Origin: Thermogutta sp039793925
GTDB lineage: Bacteria > Planctomycetota > Planctomycetia > Pirellulales > Thermoguttaceae
DNA length: 64,000 nt
Assembly: GCF_039793925.1 (NCBI RefSeq)
Contig: NZ_JBAMME010000358.1
Location: 11,044-75,043, forward strand
Reading direction: 5' to 3'
Part shown: in pieces, positions 28,606 to 37,677 of the stretch
How positions within the stretch are numbered: position 1 is the first letter of the stretch
Layout: every line of letters begins with the position of its first letter
Position numbers and translations under genes: made by a program
The notes under the pieces: model-generated
Database searches by the model: none
Told to the model about the DNA's origin: nothing
Seen by the model: the letters and a program-made list of their open reading frames with translations, nothing else

Positions 28606-29772
28606 TCACAGCCGTATCTTGCTTAGCTCGGAGTGAGTGGCAGAAATCGCCCCGGCACCTGTTAAGGCTCGATAAAGCGCCTCGTAGGCCTCCACCATCT
28701 GTTCCACGGAAAAGTGCGTGGCGATCCTTTCCCGACCTGCCATTCCCAAACGGGAGGCCAGCTCGGGGTCCTCAAGTATTTTCTTCGTGTATTTGGCCAT
28801 CCCAGCCCGAAATTGAAACCCTCGCGGCACCAGATATCCCGTCTCTCCGTGAACGACAAGATCCCGATTACCGGGAATGTCCGAAGCGACCACCGGGATC
28901 CCCAGGGCCATTGCCTCCATGAGAGAATTGGACTGACCTTCGTATCGACTCGTGTTCCAAAAGACATCAAGATGCGCCGTGATGCGCAGAGCATCGCGCC
29001 GATGGCCGAGAAAATGAACCCGATCGGTGATTTCCAGGTGCTCACAGTAGCGCTCCAGGGCGCGGCGCTCCGGGCCGTCTCCCACAATGAGAAGATGAAC
29101 GTCGTCGCGAATGCGTTTCAGAAGGTCCTCCGCCCAAATCGCATCTCGAAGACTTTTTTGCGGCCACAACCGTCCGACCACTCCCACAAGCCGGGCATCT
29201 GCGGGCAGCTTCAACTCCAACAGGAGGGACTCTCGTGATCCGACTGGTCGTTCCGGAATGGCCATTCCGTTTGGAATGACGACAATTTTTTCTTGGGGAA
29301 CTCCCCTGGACACATAGAAAGACGCCACACCCGAACTGTTCACCACGATGCGATCGGTCCACCGTGAGAGATACCGATCGAACACGAAATGCCACCAGCT
29401 TTTCCAAAGATCGACGCAGCGTTCGGACGTCAGGATGTGCGGTACTTTTGCCTGTTTGGCGGCGATTCGTCCATACACGTTGGCCGCAAAAAGCCACGTC
29501 TGAACGATCGTCGGTTTCACCTCTTCCAGCCAGCGACGCAGGCGAATGAGTGCCGAAAAGTCCACCTTGCCCCGTTTATTCACATAAAACACAGGCACCC
29601 CCGCGGCTTCCAATTCGGCTCGATAAGGACCATCCCGAGTGAGAACGGCCACGCGGACGTCCCAGCCACGGCGGCGGAGCTGGCAGACGAGCGTCGTCAT
29701 CTGTTTTTCCGCGCCCGCCTGATCCAGCGTTGGTATGATATGGACGATTTTGTCTGTGCCGGATGCGCTCAT
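28606..29772 (-). CDS. GT4-family glycosyltransferase
   Basis: 388 residues, GT-B fold. The N-terminus IIPTLDQAGAEKQMTTLVCQL holds the glycine-rich acceptor loop. The C-terminal half has VGVVGRLWPQKSLRDAI, LLIVGDGPERRALE and the E-x7-E nucleotide-sugar motif in EGQSNSLMEAMALGIPVVASDIPGN. It probably works in the cytoplasm on lipid-linked glycan assembly. It is translationally adjacent to the amidotransferase gene. The 160 bases between it and the upstream glycosyltransferase gene contain a perfect 12-base palindrome (29830-29841) and no gene. Confidence 0.93.
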   Translation of the reverse strand: MSASGTDKIVHIIPTLDQAGAEKQMTTLVCQLRRRGWDVRVAVLTRDGPYRAELEAAGVPVFYVNKRGKVDFSALIRLRRWLEEVKPTIVQTWLFAANVYGRIAAKQAKVPHILTSERCVDLWKSWWHFVFDRYLSRWTDRIVVNSSGVASFYVSRGVPQEKIVVIPNGMAIPERPVGSRESLLLELKLPADARLVGVVGRLWPQKSLRDAIWAEDLLKRIRDDVHLLIVGDGPERRALERYCEHLEITDRVHFLGHRRDALRITAHLDVFWNTSRYEGQSNSLMEAMALGIPVVASDIPGNRDLVVHGETGYLVPRGFQFRAGMAKYTKKILEDPELASRLGMAGRERIATHFSVEQMVEAYEALYRALTGAGAISATHSELSKIRL

Positions 29773-29932
29773 TGCCGATTTCGGAAGTTCGTAACGCGGT
29801 TCTTCACACTCCGTTTGTTGCCATTCCCGCAGGCATGCCTGGGACAGCCGATTGATCGGGCATCTGAACCCGGAAAGTTATCGCAACCGGACTCCCCCTG
29901 ATACCTTGCCGAAAAATGGGCGGTTCCTTTTA

Positions 29933-31123
29933 TCATCCTATCTGCACATTTTTCATGAATTGGGTGTAGATCTGATCAAAAAGTTCCAGATGGCGGCGGA
30001 CTGTTTCCTCCAGGGAGAAGTGCATCACTGCCACAAAACGGGCGCGCTGGGCCAAGCGCTCGGCCAACTCCCGGTTTTCGGCGAGGCGAGCGACCGCCCC
30101 CGCAAGCTCTTTCGGCGAATCAACTGGCACCAACAGTGCCGATTCGTCGTTTTGTACCAGAGCCCGATTGCCCGGAATATCGGTGGCCACAATCGGCAGT
30201 CCCGCCGCCATCGCTTCCAGCAGTGCCAGAGACATCCCCTCCCGATGGGATGGGAACACAAACAGATCTGCTGCCTGGAGGATTTCTCCCACATCATCAA
30301 AACTGCCGGTCAGCACAACCCGTGAATGAAGCTTAGCCGCCTCGATTTGGCGAAGGAGTTCGGTTTCCATGGGGCCCTCCCCCACCAGCCACAGCCGCAA
30401 GTTCGGGCATCGCTGGACCACCAGCTTCCATGCTTCGACTAATTCGCGCAATCCCTTGCCCAGATGAAGCCGTCCTACGAAGACGGCCAACTTTTCATCG
30501 GGCTGGAGATGAAACCGCGGATGCAACGCCGCAAGACTTTGACGGGCTTGGTAGCGACGCTCCGGTGTTCGCTCTGGAGGTATTTTCACCCCATGTGGTA
30601 GATAATGGATTTTTTGCGGTGGATAACCGGCCTGTAAGAGCTCTTCCTGGATTTCCCGACTGGGCGCGATCACCGCGTCCGCCCGGTAACAAATTCGGCG
30701 AATCCACATCCCTAAAACAGCCTGCTCCTGCCAAGCACAGTCCCCTGTGCTGCCACTTCCCTCCGCGATGAGCACCAGGGGACGACGGCCTTTCACAGCC
30801 CAGTGAGCCGCCACGGCGTCATGCTTCAAAAGAGACACGAAGACCAGGTCATAGGTCGATTGATGCCGGCGCAGCCAGCGCCGAAGCGCTGCCATATAGA
30901 CGAGCGTGCCGACGAACCGTGCTCTGAATTGCGGAAGCCGAATCACGGGCACCTCACGATAAGTGAGTGAGCTCGGCCAGGAAGGTTCCCACCGTGCCGT
31001 GAGAAGTGTCGTGGATCGCCCCTGCCGTTGGGCTTCCACAGCAAATTCTCCCATAAATCGTTCCGCCCCACCGATCAGTGGCCAAAATCGCCGCGTCACA
31101 CACACCAGCCGAGCAGCGATCAC
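29933..31123 (-). CDS. GT4-family glycosyltransferase
   Basis: 396 residues, GT-B fold, related in plan to its neighbour. Seen are WPLIGGAERFM at the N-terminus, LAVFVGRLHLGKGLRELVEAW, LWLVGEGPMETEL, and EGMSLALLEAMAAGLPIVATDIPGN for nucleotide-sugar binding. It starts at a GTG that overlaps the hpt stop codon by four bases (GTGA), so translation is coupled to hpt. Substrate unknown; the neighbourhood points to surface polysaccharide. Confidence 0.93.
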   Translation of the reverse strand: MIAARLVCVTRRFWPLIGGAERFMGEFAVEAQRQGRSTTLLTARWEPSWPSSLTYREVPVIRLPQFRARFVGTLVYMAALRRWLRRHQSTYDLVFVSLLKHDAVAAHWAVKGRRPLVLIAEGSGSTGDCAWQEQAVLGMWIRRICYRADAVIAPSREIQEELLQAGYPPQKIHYLPHGVKIPPERTPERRYQARQSLAALHPRFHLQPDEKLAVFVGRLHLGKGLRELVEAWKLVVQRCPNLRLWLVGEGPMETELLRQIEAAKLHSRVVLTGSFDDVGEILQAADLFVFPSHREGMSLALLEAMAAGLPIVATDIPGNRALVQNDESALLVPVDSPKELAGAVARLAENRELAERLAQRARFVAVMHFSLEETVRRHLELFDQIYTQFMKNVQIG

Positions 31124-31665
31124 GTATGGTTCTCCCGAAAGTTGGCCATTTCTTCGGGGGTTAAAGAAGCGATATACGGAAGATTCCGGTAATATCCGCG
31201 GTAGTCCATCCCGTAACCCACCACGTACACATCGGGAATTTCAAAACCCACGAAATCGGGGGCCACGGGCACACGCTGCCGACCCTGCTTCTTTAACAGG
31301 ACCGCAGAATGGACGGAACTCACATTGAATTCATCGAATTGAGGAATCAGTTCCCACAAGGTCTCACCCGTGTCATAAATGTCATCGATGATCAGCACGT
31401 GTCGCCCCTTGACCTCTGGCATAAGGGAATCGGCGTGAATAACAAGCTGTCCCGGCCGATCCTCCTCGGTGGCCATCTGCCGGGAAGAAATCATGGCCAC
31501 TCCGTAGGGAATCGTCAGTCGCCGCATCAAATCCGCGAGGAATACGACACTTCCCAAAAGGACTCCCACGAGGGTGAGTTTCTTCCCCCGATAGCGATCC
31601 TCAATCTGCTGGGCAAGACGGTCAACGCCTTCCCGAAGCGTGTTCTCATCTAGTAGGACCTGCAT
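31120..31665 (-). CDS. hpt: Hypoxanthine phosphoribosyltransferase
   Basis: Salvages hypoxanthine (and often guanine) with PRPP to IMP or GMP. 181 residues with the PRPP-binding loop VLIIDDIYDTGET, the early LVGVLLGSVVFLADL strand-loop, and the base-binding VPVAPDFVGFEIPDVYVVGYGMDY. AAAGGAGGT sits just before the ATG, a very strong ribosome site. It is the first gene of the glycosyltransferase block and overlaps the next gene by four bases. This pairing looks like genomic convenience more than a pathway link. Confidence 0.96.
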   Translation of the reverse strand: MQVLLDENTLREGVDRLAQQIEDRYRGKKLTLVGVLLGSVVFLADLMRRLTIPYGVAMISSRQMATEEDRPGQLVIHADSLMPEVKGRHVLIIDDIYDTGETLWELIPQFDEFNVSSVHSAVLLKKQGRQRVPVAPDFVGFEIPDVYVVGYGMDYRGYYRNLPYIASLTPEEMANFRENHT

Positions 31666-31898
31666 GCGTACCTCCTTTGAAGCCTGCGAACAGTTTCAGC
31701 AGGTCTGCCGCTATTAACTCAACCAGACGGCAATAAATGCCCCGACACCAGCTTGGAGCGATTGACTTCCCGCATGTTAGCCGAGTTTTTGCCCCATTGG
31801 CAAGATCAGCCCAGATGATGGGCATGCACGTTCTGGCGTGTTCCAAAACCAAGCGGCGGAAGAAGCCACGTACCCACCTGCAGACGCAGTTCCAGCGG

Positions 31899-31904
31899 TA
31901 TAAT
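31899..31904 (+). promoter_or_regulatory. Perfect -10 box before the heparinase-methyltransferase gene
   Basis: TATAAT with a start expected near 31911, 39 bases before the chosen GTG. The -35 region at 17 bases (ACCTGC) does not match consensus, so the promoter may need an activator. The rest of 31666-31949 between hpt and this gene shows nothing else clear. Confidence 0.4.
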
Positions 31905-31949
31905 ACCCGCGGACGCAAATCTCAAACTGTGATGAGGGAGGACCGAACC

Positions 31950-34622
31950 GTGAAAACGAGCAGACCGGAATGGACACGCGGCAACGTTTCTACCGAAAAC
32001 GCGCTGCTGCCAAAAACCGTTTTGTTGATCGCCTCGGCGATTGCTACTTCGGGGATATTGCTTTGCCATCCCGCCCTCGTGGCCTCGGAGAGTGGTCCTC
32101 AAATTACTGAGAAAGTTCGGTGCGAACACCCCCGAATCTGGCTAACCCCCGAGGAATGGCGACGATTTCCTTCTCGCCGCGAAGAGGCCAGCTTTCCTGC
32201 CGAAGAATACGAAGACCTTCGGCGTTTTGCTTATTCCGAAGGTTTCAACCCCAATCTTTGGGTCACGCCGGACCAGGCCATCGCCACGCTCATGGTCTTT
32301 CTTCTGGACAAACAGGATCCCAAACTCCGCCCGCGCATTGACAGGTTCACCGACTACCTCTGTACAGCGGAAGGGGACTCGTGGACACGGCCCAGGATGC
32401 TCAAAGCGCTGGCGATAACCTACGACTGGCTCTATCCCATGCTGTCGCCGAAGGAGAAGGCCCGTCTCAGTCGGCGCATGCAGGATCTGGTGGCCGCCAT
32501 GAAAAAGCAGTACCGCCACTCGGATTACAACAATCACGTGTATCTGGAATACGGTCCTCTGGTCTACGGAGCCCTGGCTCTGGCCCACGAAGAGGCATGG
32601 GCCGACGAACTGCTCGTGGAATGCGACCGAATGCTCAAGCAGCACTTCATTCCCACGTTAAACCAACTGGGCGGTGGCAAGCCTGGTCGGATAGGCGAGG
32701 GTGGCTGGCACGAAAGCATGAGCTATTTCAGTTTCTTTGCCTACGAACTCGCCCATCAAATGGAGGCCTGGCGGACGGCTACGGGTGAAGATCTGTTCGC
32801 GACGTGTCCCGGACTCGGGGGTGCCGGGCGGTGGCTCCTCTACTGCACTCGACCTTTCGACAATTCTTTCGCCCCGATCGCCGACATCGAAACCCCTGCC
32901 CGGTGGGGCCATCAGGAAACAGCCTACCTCTGGCTGCTGGCCCAGCGGTATCAGGATCCCTTTGCCCAATGGGTGGCCAATCATACTCCCCTGCGGTACC
33001 CCTTTCACATCTGGCCCAAGATTCTCTGGTTTGATCCCTCGATCCGTGAAGTGCAGCGGGAGAGCCTTCCCACGGGCTGTCTTTTCCCGGCTGTAGGCTG
33101 GGCCAGCTTCCGCAGCGACTGGGGTCCCGACGCCGTTTGGGGTGTGTTCGTGTCTGGTGATAGCTTCGCCGGTCACCAGCATGCCGATCAAAACAGTTTT
33201 GTGCTCGCTGCCGGGGAAGAACTTTTAGTGGACGCGGGCCAATATGGTGCAAAAGCCACAGAATTCCACAATACACTCTTGATCGGCGGTGGACAGCGCG
33301 TCCTGGGAAATGATCCGCGACAGTTTGTCGGTCCCACGGTTCCGGAAGGACCATTCGACACAGGCGACATCCTGGCGTTCCAAGAACATCCGCGATTCAC
33401 GATGGTGGTGGGGGATGCCTCGAACGCTTATGGTCGTTTCGAGAAAGGCCGCCGAATCGATCCTCGACCCACGTTCATTCGGAGGCTCCTCTTCCTCAAA
33501 CCCGACGTTCTGGTATTGGACGACTATGTGGTTCCCCCGACACCTGAAACCACTGTCTCGATCCTTTTCCATTTTCCCCAACCCCCCGCGATTGACGGTA
33601 ACACCATTCGTTACGCCGGGAGCAAATCGGCACTGGAAATGCTCCGGATTTGGCCTCCGTCTCTTCCTGCCGAAGCCACCACCGTCAGCGAGGAAGTTGC
33701 TGGACAGCAAAAGCGGCGGAGTACCCGCGTGACCATTAGCTTGCCCAACCAAACTGCCCAGCGGAACCTCTGGGTCATGGCGGTGGGAAAGGCGGACCAG
33801 CCCCCGCATTTGAAAGACCGCGTCAACATCCTTTCAGCGACAGCGAGTAAGATTGCGCTCGCCATCCGGTCGGCGGAAGGGTCCACCGTTCGGCTCGATC
33901 TCCCTCTCCCGGACTGGAGTCAGGCCACCATTGCGTACACCGACGACCCAATCATTTCCGTTGATCGTCCGTGGCCCTTGGCTGCAGGGGTTCTGCCATT
34001 CACTTTAGAGGGCCTTGCCCTCATCGAGCGCTGGGACGGCGCGTATCACTCGGGCAACAGGCCACCCTGGGACACAGGTCGACCCTCCAGCGATCTTCGC
34101 CAGGCTATCGCAGAGAAGTGGCTTCACCCCGGCCAAGCCCTTGAACTGGGCTGTGGCACCGGCACGAACGCCATCTATCTGGCACAACAGGGTTTTGATG
34201 TGACGGCGATCGATTTGGCACCCACCGCCCTCGCCATCGCCCGCGACAAAGCCCAAAAGGCCGGCGTGAACGTCCGATGGCTGCTCGGCGACGTGCTCAA
34301 TCCTCCGGCGTACTTGCCGAAGTTTGACTGTATCTACGATCGCGGGTGTTACCACGGCGTCCGCCGCACGGCCGCAGCCGAGTATCTCGCCACTCTTCGC
34401 CGTGTGACGAAACCCGGCAGCCGCGTGCTCATTCTGGCGGGCAATGCCAATGAACCGGGGACGGGTGGTCCACCCCGGGTGAGCGAAGAAGAAATTCGGG
34501 GAGATTTTTCTCAGGACTTCCACATCCTCAAACTGGAACCGACACGATTCGACACATCCAGCAGTGACCGGCAGGGGGCGTTGGCGTGGACCATCCTGCT
34601 CGAGCGCAAAGCCACTCCATGA
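31950..34622 (+). CDS. Secreted heparinase II/III-like protein fused to a SAM-dependent methyltransferase
   Basis: 890 residues. GTG 31950 is chosen because GAGGGAGG ends eight bases before it and the N-terminus then carries a signal-like segment (VLLIASAIATSGILLCHPALVAS); ATG 31932 is possible. Residues about 60-330 are an alpha/alpha barrel (RPRMLKALAITYDWLYP, NNHVYLEYGPLVYGALAL). Residues about 350-640 are the beta-sandwich with SFAGHQHADQNSFVLAAG, the heparinase II/III histidine signature. From about residue 690 a second protein begins: RWDGAYHSGNRPPWDTGRPSS, then SAM motif I ALELGCGTGTNAIYLA near residue 730 and DLAPTALAIARDKA, as in TehB/thiopurine methyltransferase relatives. The frame is uninterrupted and no start codon with a ribosome site lies at the junction. 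How a SAM enzyme would work outside the cytoplasm is unclear. Confidence 0.85.
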   Translation: MKTSRPEWTRGNVSTENALLPKTVLLIASAIATSGILLCHPALVASESGPQITEKVRCEHPRIWLTPEEWRRFPSRREEASFPAEEYEDLRRFAYSEGFNPNLWVTPDQAIATLMVFLLDKQDPKLRPRIDRFTDYLCTAEGDSWTRPRMLKALAITYDWLYPMLSPKEKARLSRRMQDLVAAMKKQYRHSDYNNHVYLEYGPLVYGALALAHEEAWADELLVECDRMLKQHFIPTLNQLGGGKPGRIGEGGWHESMSYFSFFAYELAHQMEAWRTATGEDLFATCPGLGGAGRWLLYCTRPFDNSFAPIADIETPARWGHQETAYLWLLAQRYQDPFAQWVANHTPLRYPFHIWPKILWFDPSIREVQRESLPTGCLFPAVGWASFRSDWGPDAVWGVFVSGDSFAGHQHADQNSFVLAAGEELLVDAGQYGAKATEFHNTLLIGGGQRVLGNDPRQFVGPTVPEGPFDTGDILAFQEHPRFTMVVGDASNAYGRFEKGRRIDPRPTFIRRLLFLKPDVLVLDDYVVPPTPETTVSILFHFPQPPAIDGNTIRYAGSKSALEMLRIWPPSLPAEATTVSEEVAGQQKRRSTRVTISLPNQTAQRNLWVMAVGKADQPPHLKDRVNILSATASKIALAIRSAEGSTVRLDLPLPDWSQATIAYTDDPIISVDRPWPLAAGVLPFTLEGLALIERWDGAYHSGNRPPWDTGRPSSDLRQAIAEKWLHPGQALELGCGTGTNAIYLAQQGFDVTAIDLAPTALAIARDKAQKAGVNVRWLLGDVLNPPAYLPKFDCIYDRGCYHGVRRTAAAEYLATLRRVTKPGSRVLILAGNANEPGTGGPPRVSEEEIRGDFSQDFHILKLEPTRFDTSSSDRQGALAWTILLERKATP

Positions 34623-34778
34623 CAGAGCCTGCGAAGCAAGGGATGGCCCCAACCCAACAACCACCGCCCTTTCGTTGACACGATCTCCAGCGACCGGTAG
34701 CATTCAAATTGTGGCGACCGAACTGATCAAGAGGTGTGGCTTCTTGACGGTCTCAGGGCTCAATAAGGATCTTCGCAC

Positions 34779-36458
34779 GTGTCCACAAACAGTGGTCTGG
34801 CTAATGGCCGCACGCTGGATTTCCCGTTGCGGGTAAGGGCCGGGGGCTGTGTGCCGGTCAGTGCGATTCTTATCGTGCTTGGACTGATTGCGGGAAACCC
34901 GGCGATGGGGCAGCTTTCCCCCGACAGCCCTCTGGTGCGGCAAGCTGTAGAACGCGGGCTGGCTTTTCTGGAAAAGCCCGATTCCCACTACAGCGGAATG
35001 CAGATCGGGGCCTGGGCCCTCAATGGTCTGGCCATGATCAAGGCCCATCGCCCGGCTAATCATCCCGTGATTCTCGAAGCAGCGCGAGAAATCAGTCAGC
35101 GGATTCCCCAGAGTGGCCAACCGCAGGATTTCGACATCGGAACCTGGGACATTTACAGCACAGGGCTGTCGCTCATCTTCCTGTGCACCTATGATCCGCA
35201 GAGTTACCGGCGGGAAATTCAGGCCATCATGGATTACCTATTGTATCGGCAGAAACCGCACGGGGGCTGGGGTTATCCCCCCGGACACACACATGCTGCC
35301 ACGGGCGATACATCTCAAACGCAATATGCCGTGCTTGGCTTGTGGGAAGCAATCCAGGCCGGCTTTGCCGTCCCCTCCGAACCGCTCAACCGGGTTGCTT
35401 TGTGGTTGATGCGAACGCAGGATCCCAGCGGTGGTTACGGCTACCAGGGTCAGGTGGCCCCGGGTCCGCAGCTTATCCCGCAAAATAGCGTTCGCATCGG
35501 TATGGCCGTAGCGGGGGTCGGAAGTGCCTACGTCCTGGCTTCCCTTTTAGACAGACAGCGCGTTTCCACTCCCGAGACCGACCTGCCCCCTGCCCTGCAA
35601 CGAATCGACAATGCGCGAGCCAGCGGCCGACTCCGATTGTCGATCGATCCGGTCGCTCTCCGTGCCTGTCTCCAACGCGGCAATGCTTACATCTCCAACA
35701 ACTTCAAAATTCCGTCGGGAATGTACAACTACTATTACCTTTACACTCTGGAGCGCTATTTCACCTTTCGTGAACTTGTTGACGGGCCGGGAAGCACCAT
35801 TCCAGGCTGGTATGAGGCCGGCGCCGATTACATCCTCAAGACCCAAAACTCTGATGGAAGCTGGAATCACCAATGCGGCCCTGTACCCGATACAGCGTTT
35901 GCCATCCTCTTTCTGGTGCGATCCACGAAACAGAGCATCGAACGGGTGCGGGATTTCGGACCCGGTGTTCTCGTCGGTGCTCGGGGACTCCCCAAAGAGA
36001 CCGACAACGCCATTATCAAAAACGGGCAGGTGGTCGCTCTGCCGCTGCGGACCACGCCGGAGGATCTGATTGCCATTTTGAACTCCGGCGAGAAATCGCA
36101 GGTCCTGGGCGTCATTGAGGCCCTGGAGAACCTGCCCCCTCAACAGGTCCGACTGCTTGTTTCCGACCAGGAGGAGCAATTTCGGCGACTCGCCGCCAGT
36201 GATCGGCCGGAAGCTAAAGTCGCCGCCCTCACAGCACTGGGACGAAGTGGAGATGTCCGCAATGCCCCTGTGCTCATTTTCGCGCTCAACGATCCCAATC
36301 CGGAGGTCGTCCTGGCCGCCGACAGAGCCCTCCGGCGGCTCAGCCGCCGGTTGGAAGGCGGCCTGCCTCCAAATTTTAGCGAAACAGAACGGCAGGCGGC
36401 TCTGGAGAAATGGAAAGCCTGGTACCGTCAAATCGACCCAACTGCCAGCTTCGACTAA
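34779..36458 (+). CDS. Secreted terpene-cyclase-fold (prenyltransferase/squalene-oxidase repeat) protein with C-terminal HEAT repeats
   Basis: 559 residues, GTG start with AAGGA about ten bases upstream. A signal peptide ends near NPAMGQ (about residue 45). Residues about 50-420 have the alpha/alpha-barrel pattern with QW-like turns: PHGGWGYPPGH, PSGGYGYQGQ and DGSWNHQCG. The DxDD motif of class II terpene cyclases is absent, so catalysis of cyclisation is unlikely. Residues about 455-520 hold HEAT-like helices (AKVAALTALGRSGDVRNAPVLIFAL). Such proteins are common and unexplained in planctomycetes. It is the first of a run of co-directional genes that includes an ExbB/ExbD set. Confidence 0.8.
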   Translation: MSTNSGLANGRTLDFPLRVRAGGCVPVSAILIVLGLIAGNPAMGQLSPDSPLVRQAVERGLAFLEKPDSHYSGMQIGAWALNGLAMIKAHRPANHPVILEAAREISQRIPQSGQPQDFDIGTWDIYSTGLSLIFLCTYDPQSYRREIQAIMDYLLYRQKPHGGWGYPPGHTHAATGDTSQTQYAVLGLWEAIQAGFAVPSEPLNRVALWLMRTQDPSGGYGYQGQVAPGPQLIPQNSVRIGMAVAGVGSAYVLASLLDRQRVSTPETDLPPALQRIDNARASGRLRLSIDPVALRACLQRGNAYISNNFKIPSGMYNYYYLYTLERYFTFRELVDGPGSTIPGWYEAGADYILKTQNSDGSWNHQCGPVPDTAFAILFLVRSTKQSIERVRDFGPGVLVGARGLPKETDNAIIKNGQVVALPLRTTPEDLIAILNSGEKSQVLGVIEALENLPPQQVRLLVSDQEEQFRRLAASDRPEAKVAALTALGRSGDVRNAPVLIFALNDPNPEVVLAADRALRRLSRRLEGGLPPNFSETERQAALEKWKAWYRQIDPTASFD

Positions 36459-36643
36459 TTGATTTCGAAGAAGTGTACGTCACGCTCGGATGGTGAAATA
36501 AAAGCAAATGCCCAATTGTGAAACAGAGTGGAAACGAAAAGGAGGAATCGAGCCTCTTCCCTTGGAACTAGTTGTCTCAAAAACTCCCCCAACGGTTTTT
36601 CGCCTGAGAGGCAGAGCTCAGATTTACCCATGAAATACGAAAA

Positions 36644-37504
36644 ATGACGGAGCGCACCGCACCCTTAATTAACGATCCCGGTTATGCTCTCCGCGTGACC
36701 GCTTACGATCGCGCGGTCAGCGCCATTATTTCCTGTCTGATTCTGCTGGGGATCTGCGTGCTGGGGCTTTTCATCATCTGGTTGACGGGACGCTCGCATG
36801 TCTCCCAGGTGACGGTGCCGGTCAGTTATCAACCGATCGGTGAAGGAGGACTCCCTCTCGGACCGGAGATGGAAATCAATACAGAGCCCCCCGGGCAGGA
36901 AGTGGAGATGGAAGAACCAGAGCTGCGGGACGCCCTGGCCTCGGTGGCCGACGTGGTAGCGGCTCGACTGGCCGATCTGGAAAACCCGCTCGTTGCTGAT
37001 CCGGAATCAACGGAGCGTGGCGGTCCGAAAGGTTCCCCCGTCCGCAGTGGCGCCGGCGGAACCGGTGGCAGCGGTATCCCGCGTCGGTGGGAGATTTTCT
37101 TCGACAAAGGCAACACCCTCGACACGTACGCTCGCCAGCTCGATTACTTCAAGATTGAACTGGGGGTTCTCCTTCCGGGAAACAAAGTTCAGTATGCATC
37201 GGGCTTCTCACAACCCCAGCCCAAAGTGCGGATCGGCCCGGCCGACGCTGAAAAACGATTCTATCTCACCTGGCAGCGTGGTGACCTCCAGGAGGCCGAC
37301 AAACAATTGCTGGCCAAAGCAGGAATCGATGCAGACAATCGAATCATTCTCAAGTTTCTTCCTCCGGAAGTCGAAGCCCAGCTCGCCGCCCTGGAACGCG
37401 CCCATGCCGGCAGCCGGGCCGATCGGGTGAGTTCCACGCGATTTGGGATTCGACGGGAGGGAAGCGGTTTTGCCTTCTACGTCATTTCCCAACAATTCCG
37501 ATGA
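36644..37504 (+). CDS. Single-pass membrane protein beside the ExbB/ExbD genes, function unknown
   Basis: 286 residues, family not recognised. Residues 28-48 form one helix (IISCLILLGICVLGLFIIW). An acidic/proline-rich linker follows, then a Gly/Ser-rich joint near residue 140. The folded C-terminal domain (RRWEIFFDKGNTLDTYARQL to FAFYVISQQFR) is in the periplasm. A short cytoplasmic tail, one helix and a periplasmic domain is the topology of TonB and TolA, and the gene sits where such a partner would be expected, 173 bases before the ExbB-type gene. This parallel is positional and topological; no TonB-box-binding or TonB_C motif is visible. Confidence 0.75.
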   Translation: MTERTAPLINDPGYALRVTAYDRAVSAIISCLILLGICVLGLFIIWLTGRSHVSQVTVPVSYQPIGEGGLPLGPEMEINTEPPGQEVEMEEPELRDALASVADVVAARLADLENPLVADPESTERGGPKGSPVRSGAGGTGGSGIPRRWEIFFDKGNTLDTYARQLDYFKIELGVLLPGNKVQYASGFSQPQPKVRIGPADAEKRFYLTWQRGDLQEADKQLLAKAGIDADNRIILKFLPPEVEAQLAALERAHAGSRADRVSSTRFGIRREGSGFAFYVISQQFR

Positions 37505-37677
37505 GAATTTTGCATGGTGACTGTCAGCCCAAAAGTGATGTTGAGCGCGTATTATCGCGGATCAACTCCTGAACATGGCGAAAAACGGTGCGGGGACTCA
37601 ACTCTCCCGCGCCGGCGGGAAGGTCATTGTCAGCCATTCAACACTGTCAGCCTTCAGCGAGATAAGAAATCAGACCC

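Noticed and set aside
33990..34060. Hidden frameshift or missing stop creating the heparinase-methyltransferase fusion
   Set aside because: The frame is continuous and coding-like through the junction and there is no separate start or ribosome site, so I report a real fusion while asking for a read check.
35547..36431. 294-codon minus-strand frame opposite the terpene-cyclase-fold gene
   Set aside because: Antisense shadow; the plus-strand protein has clear QW-like and HEAT motifs.
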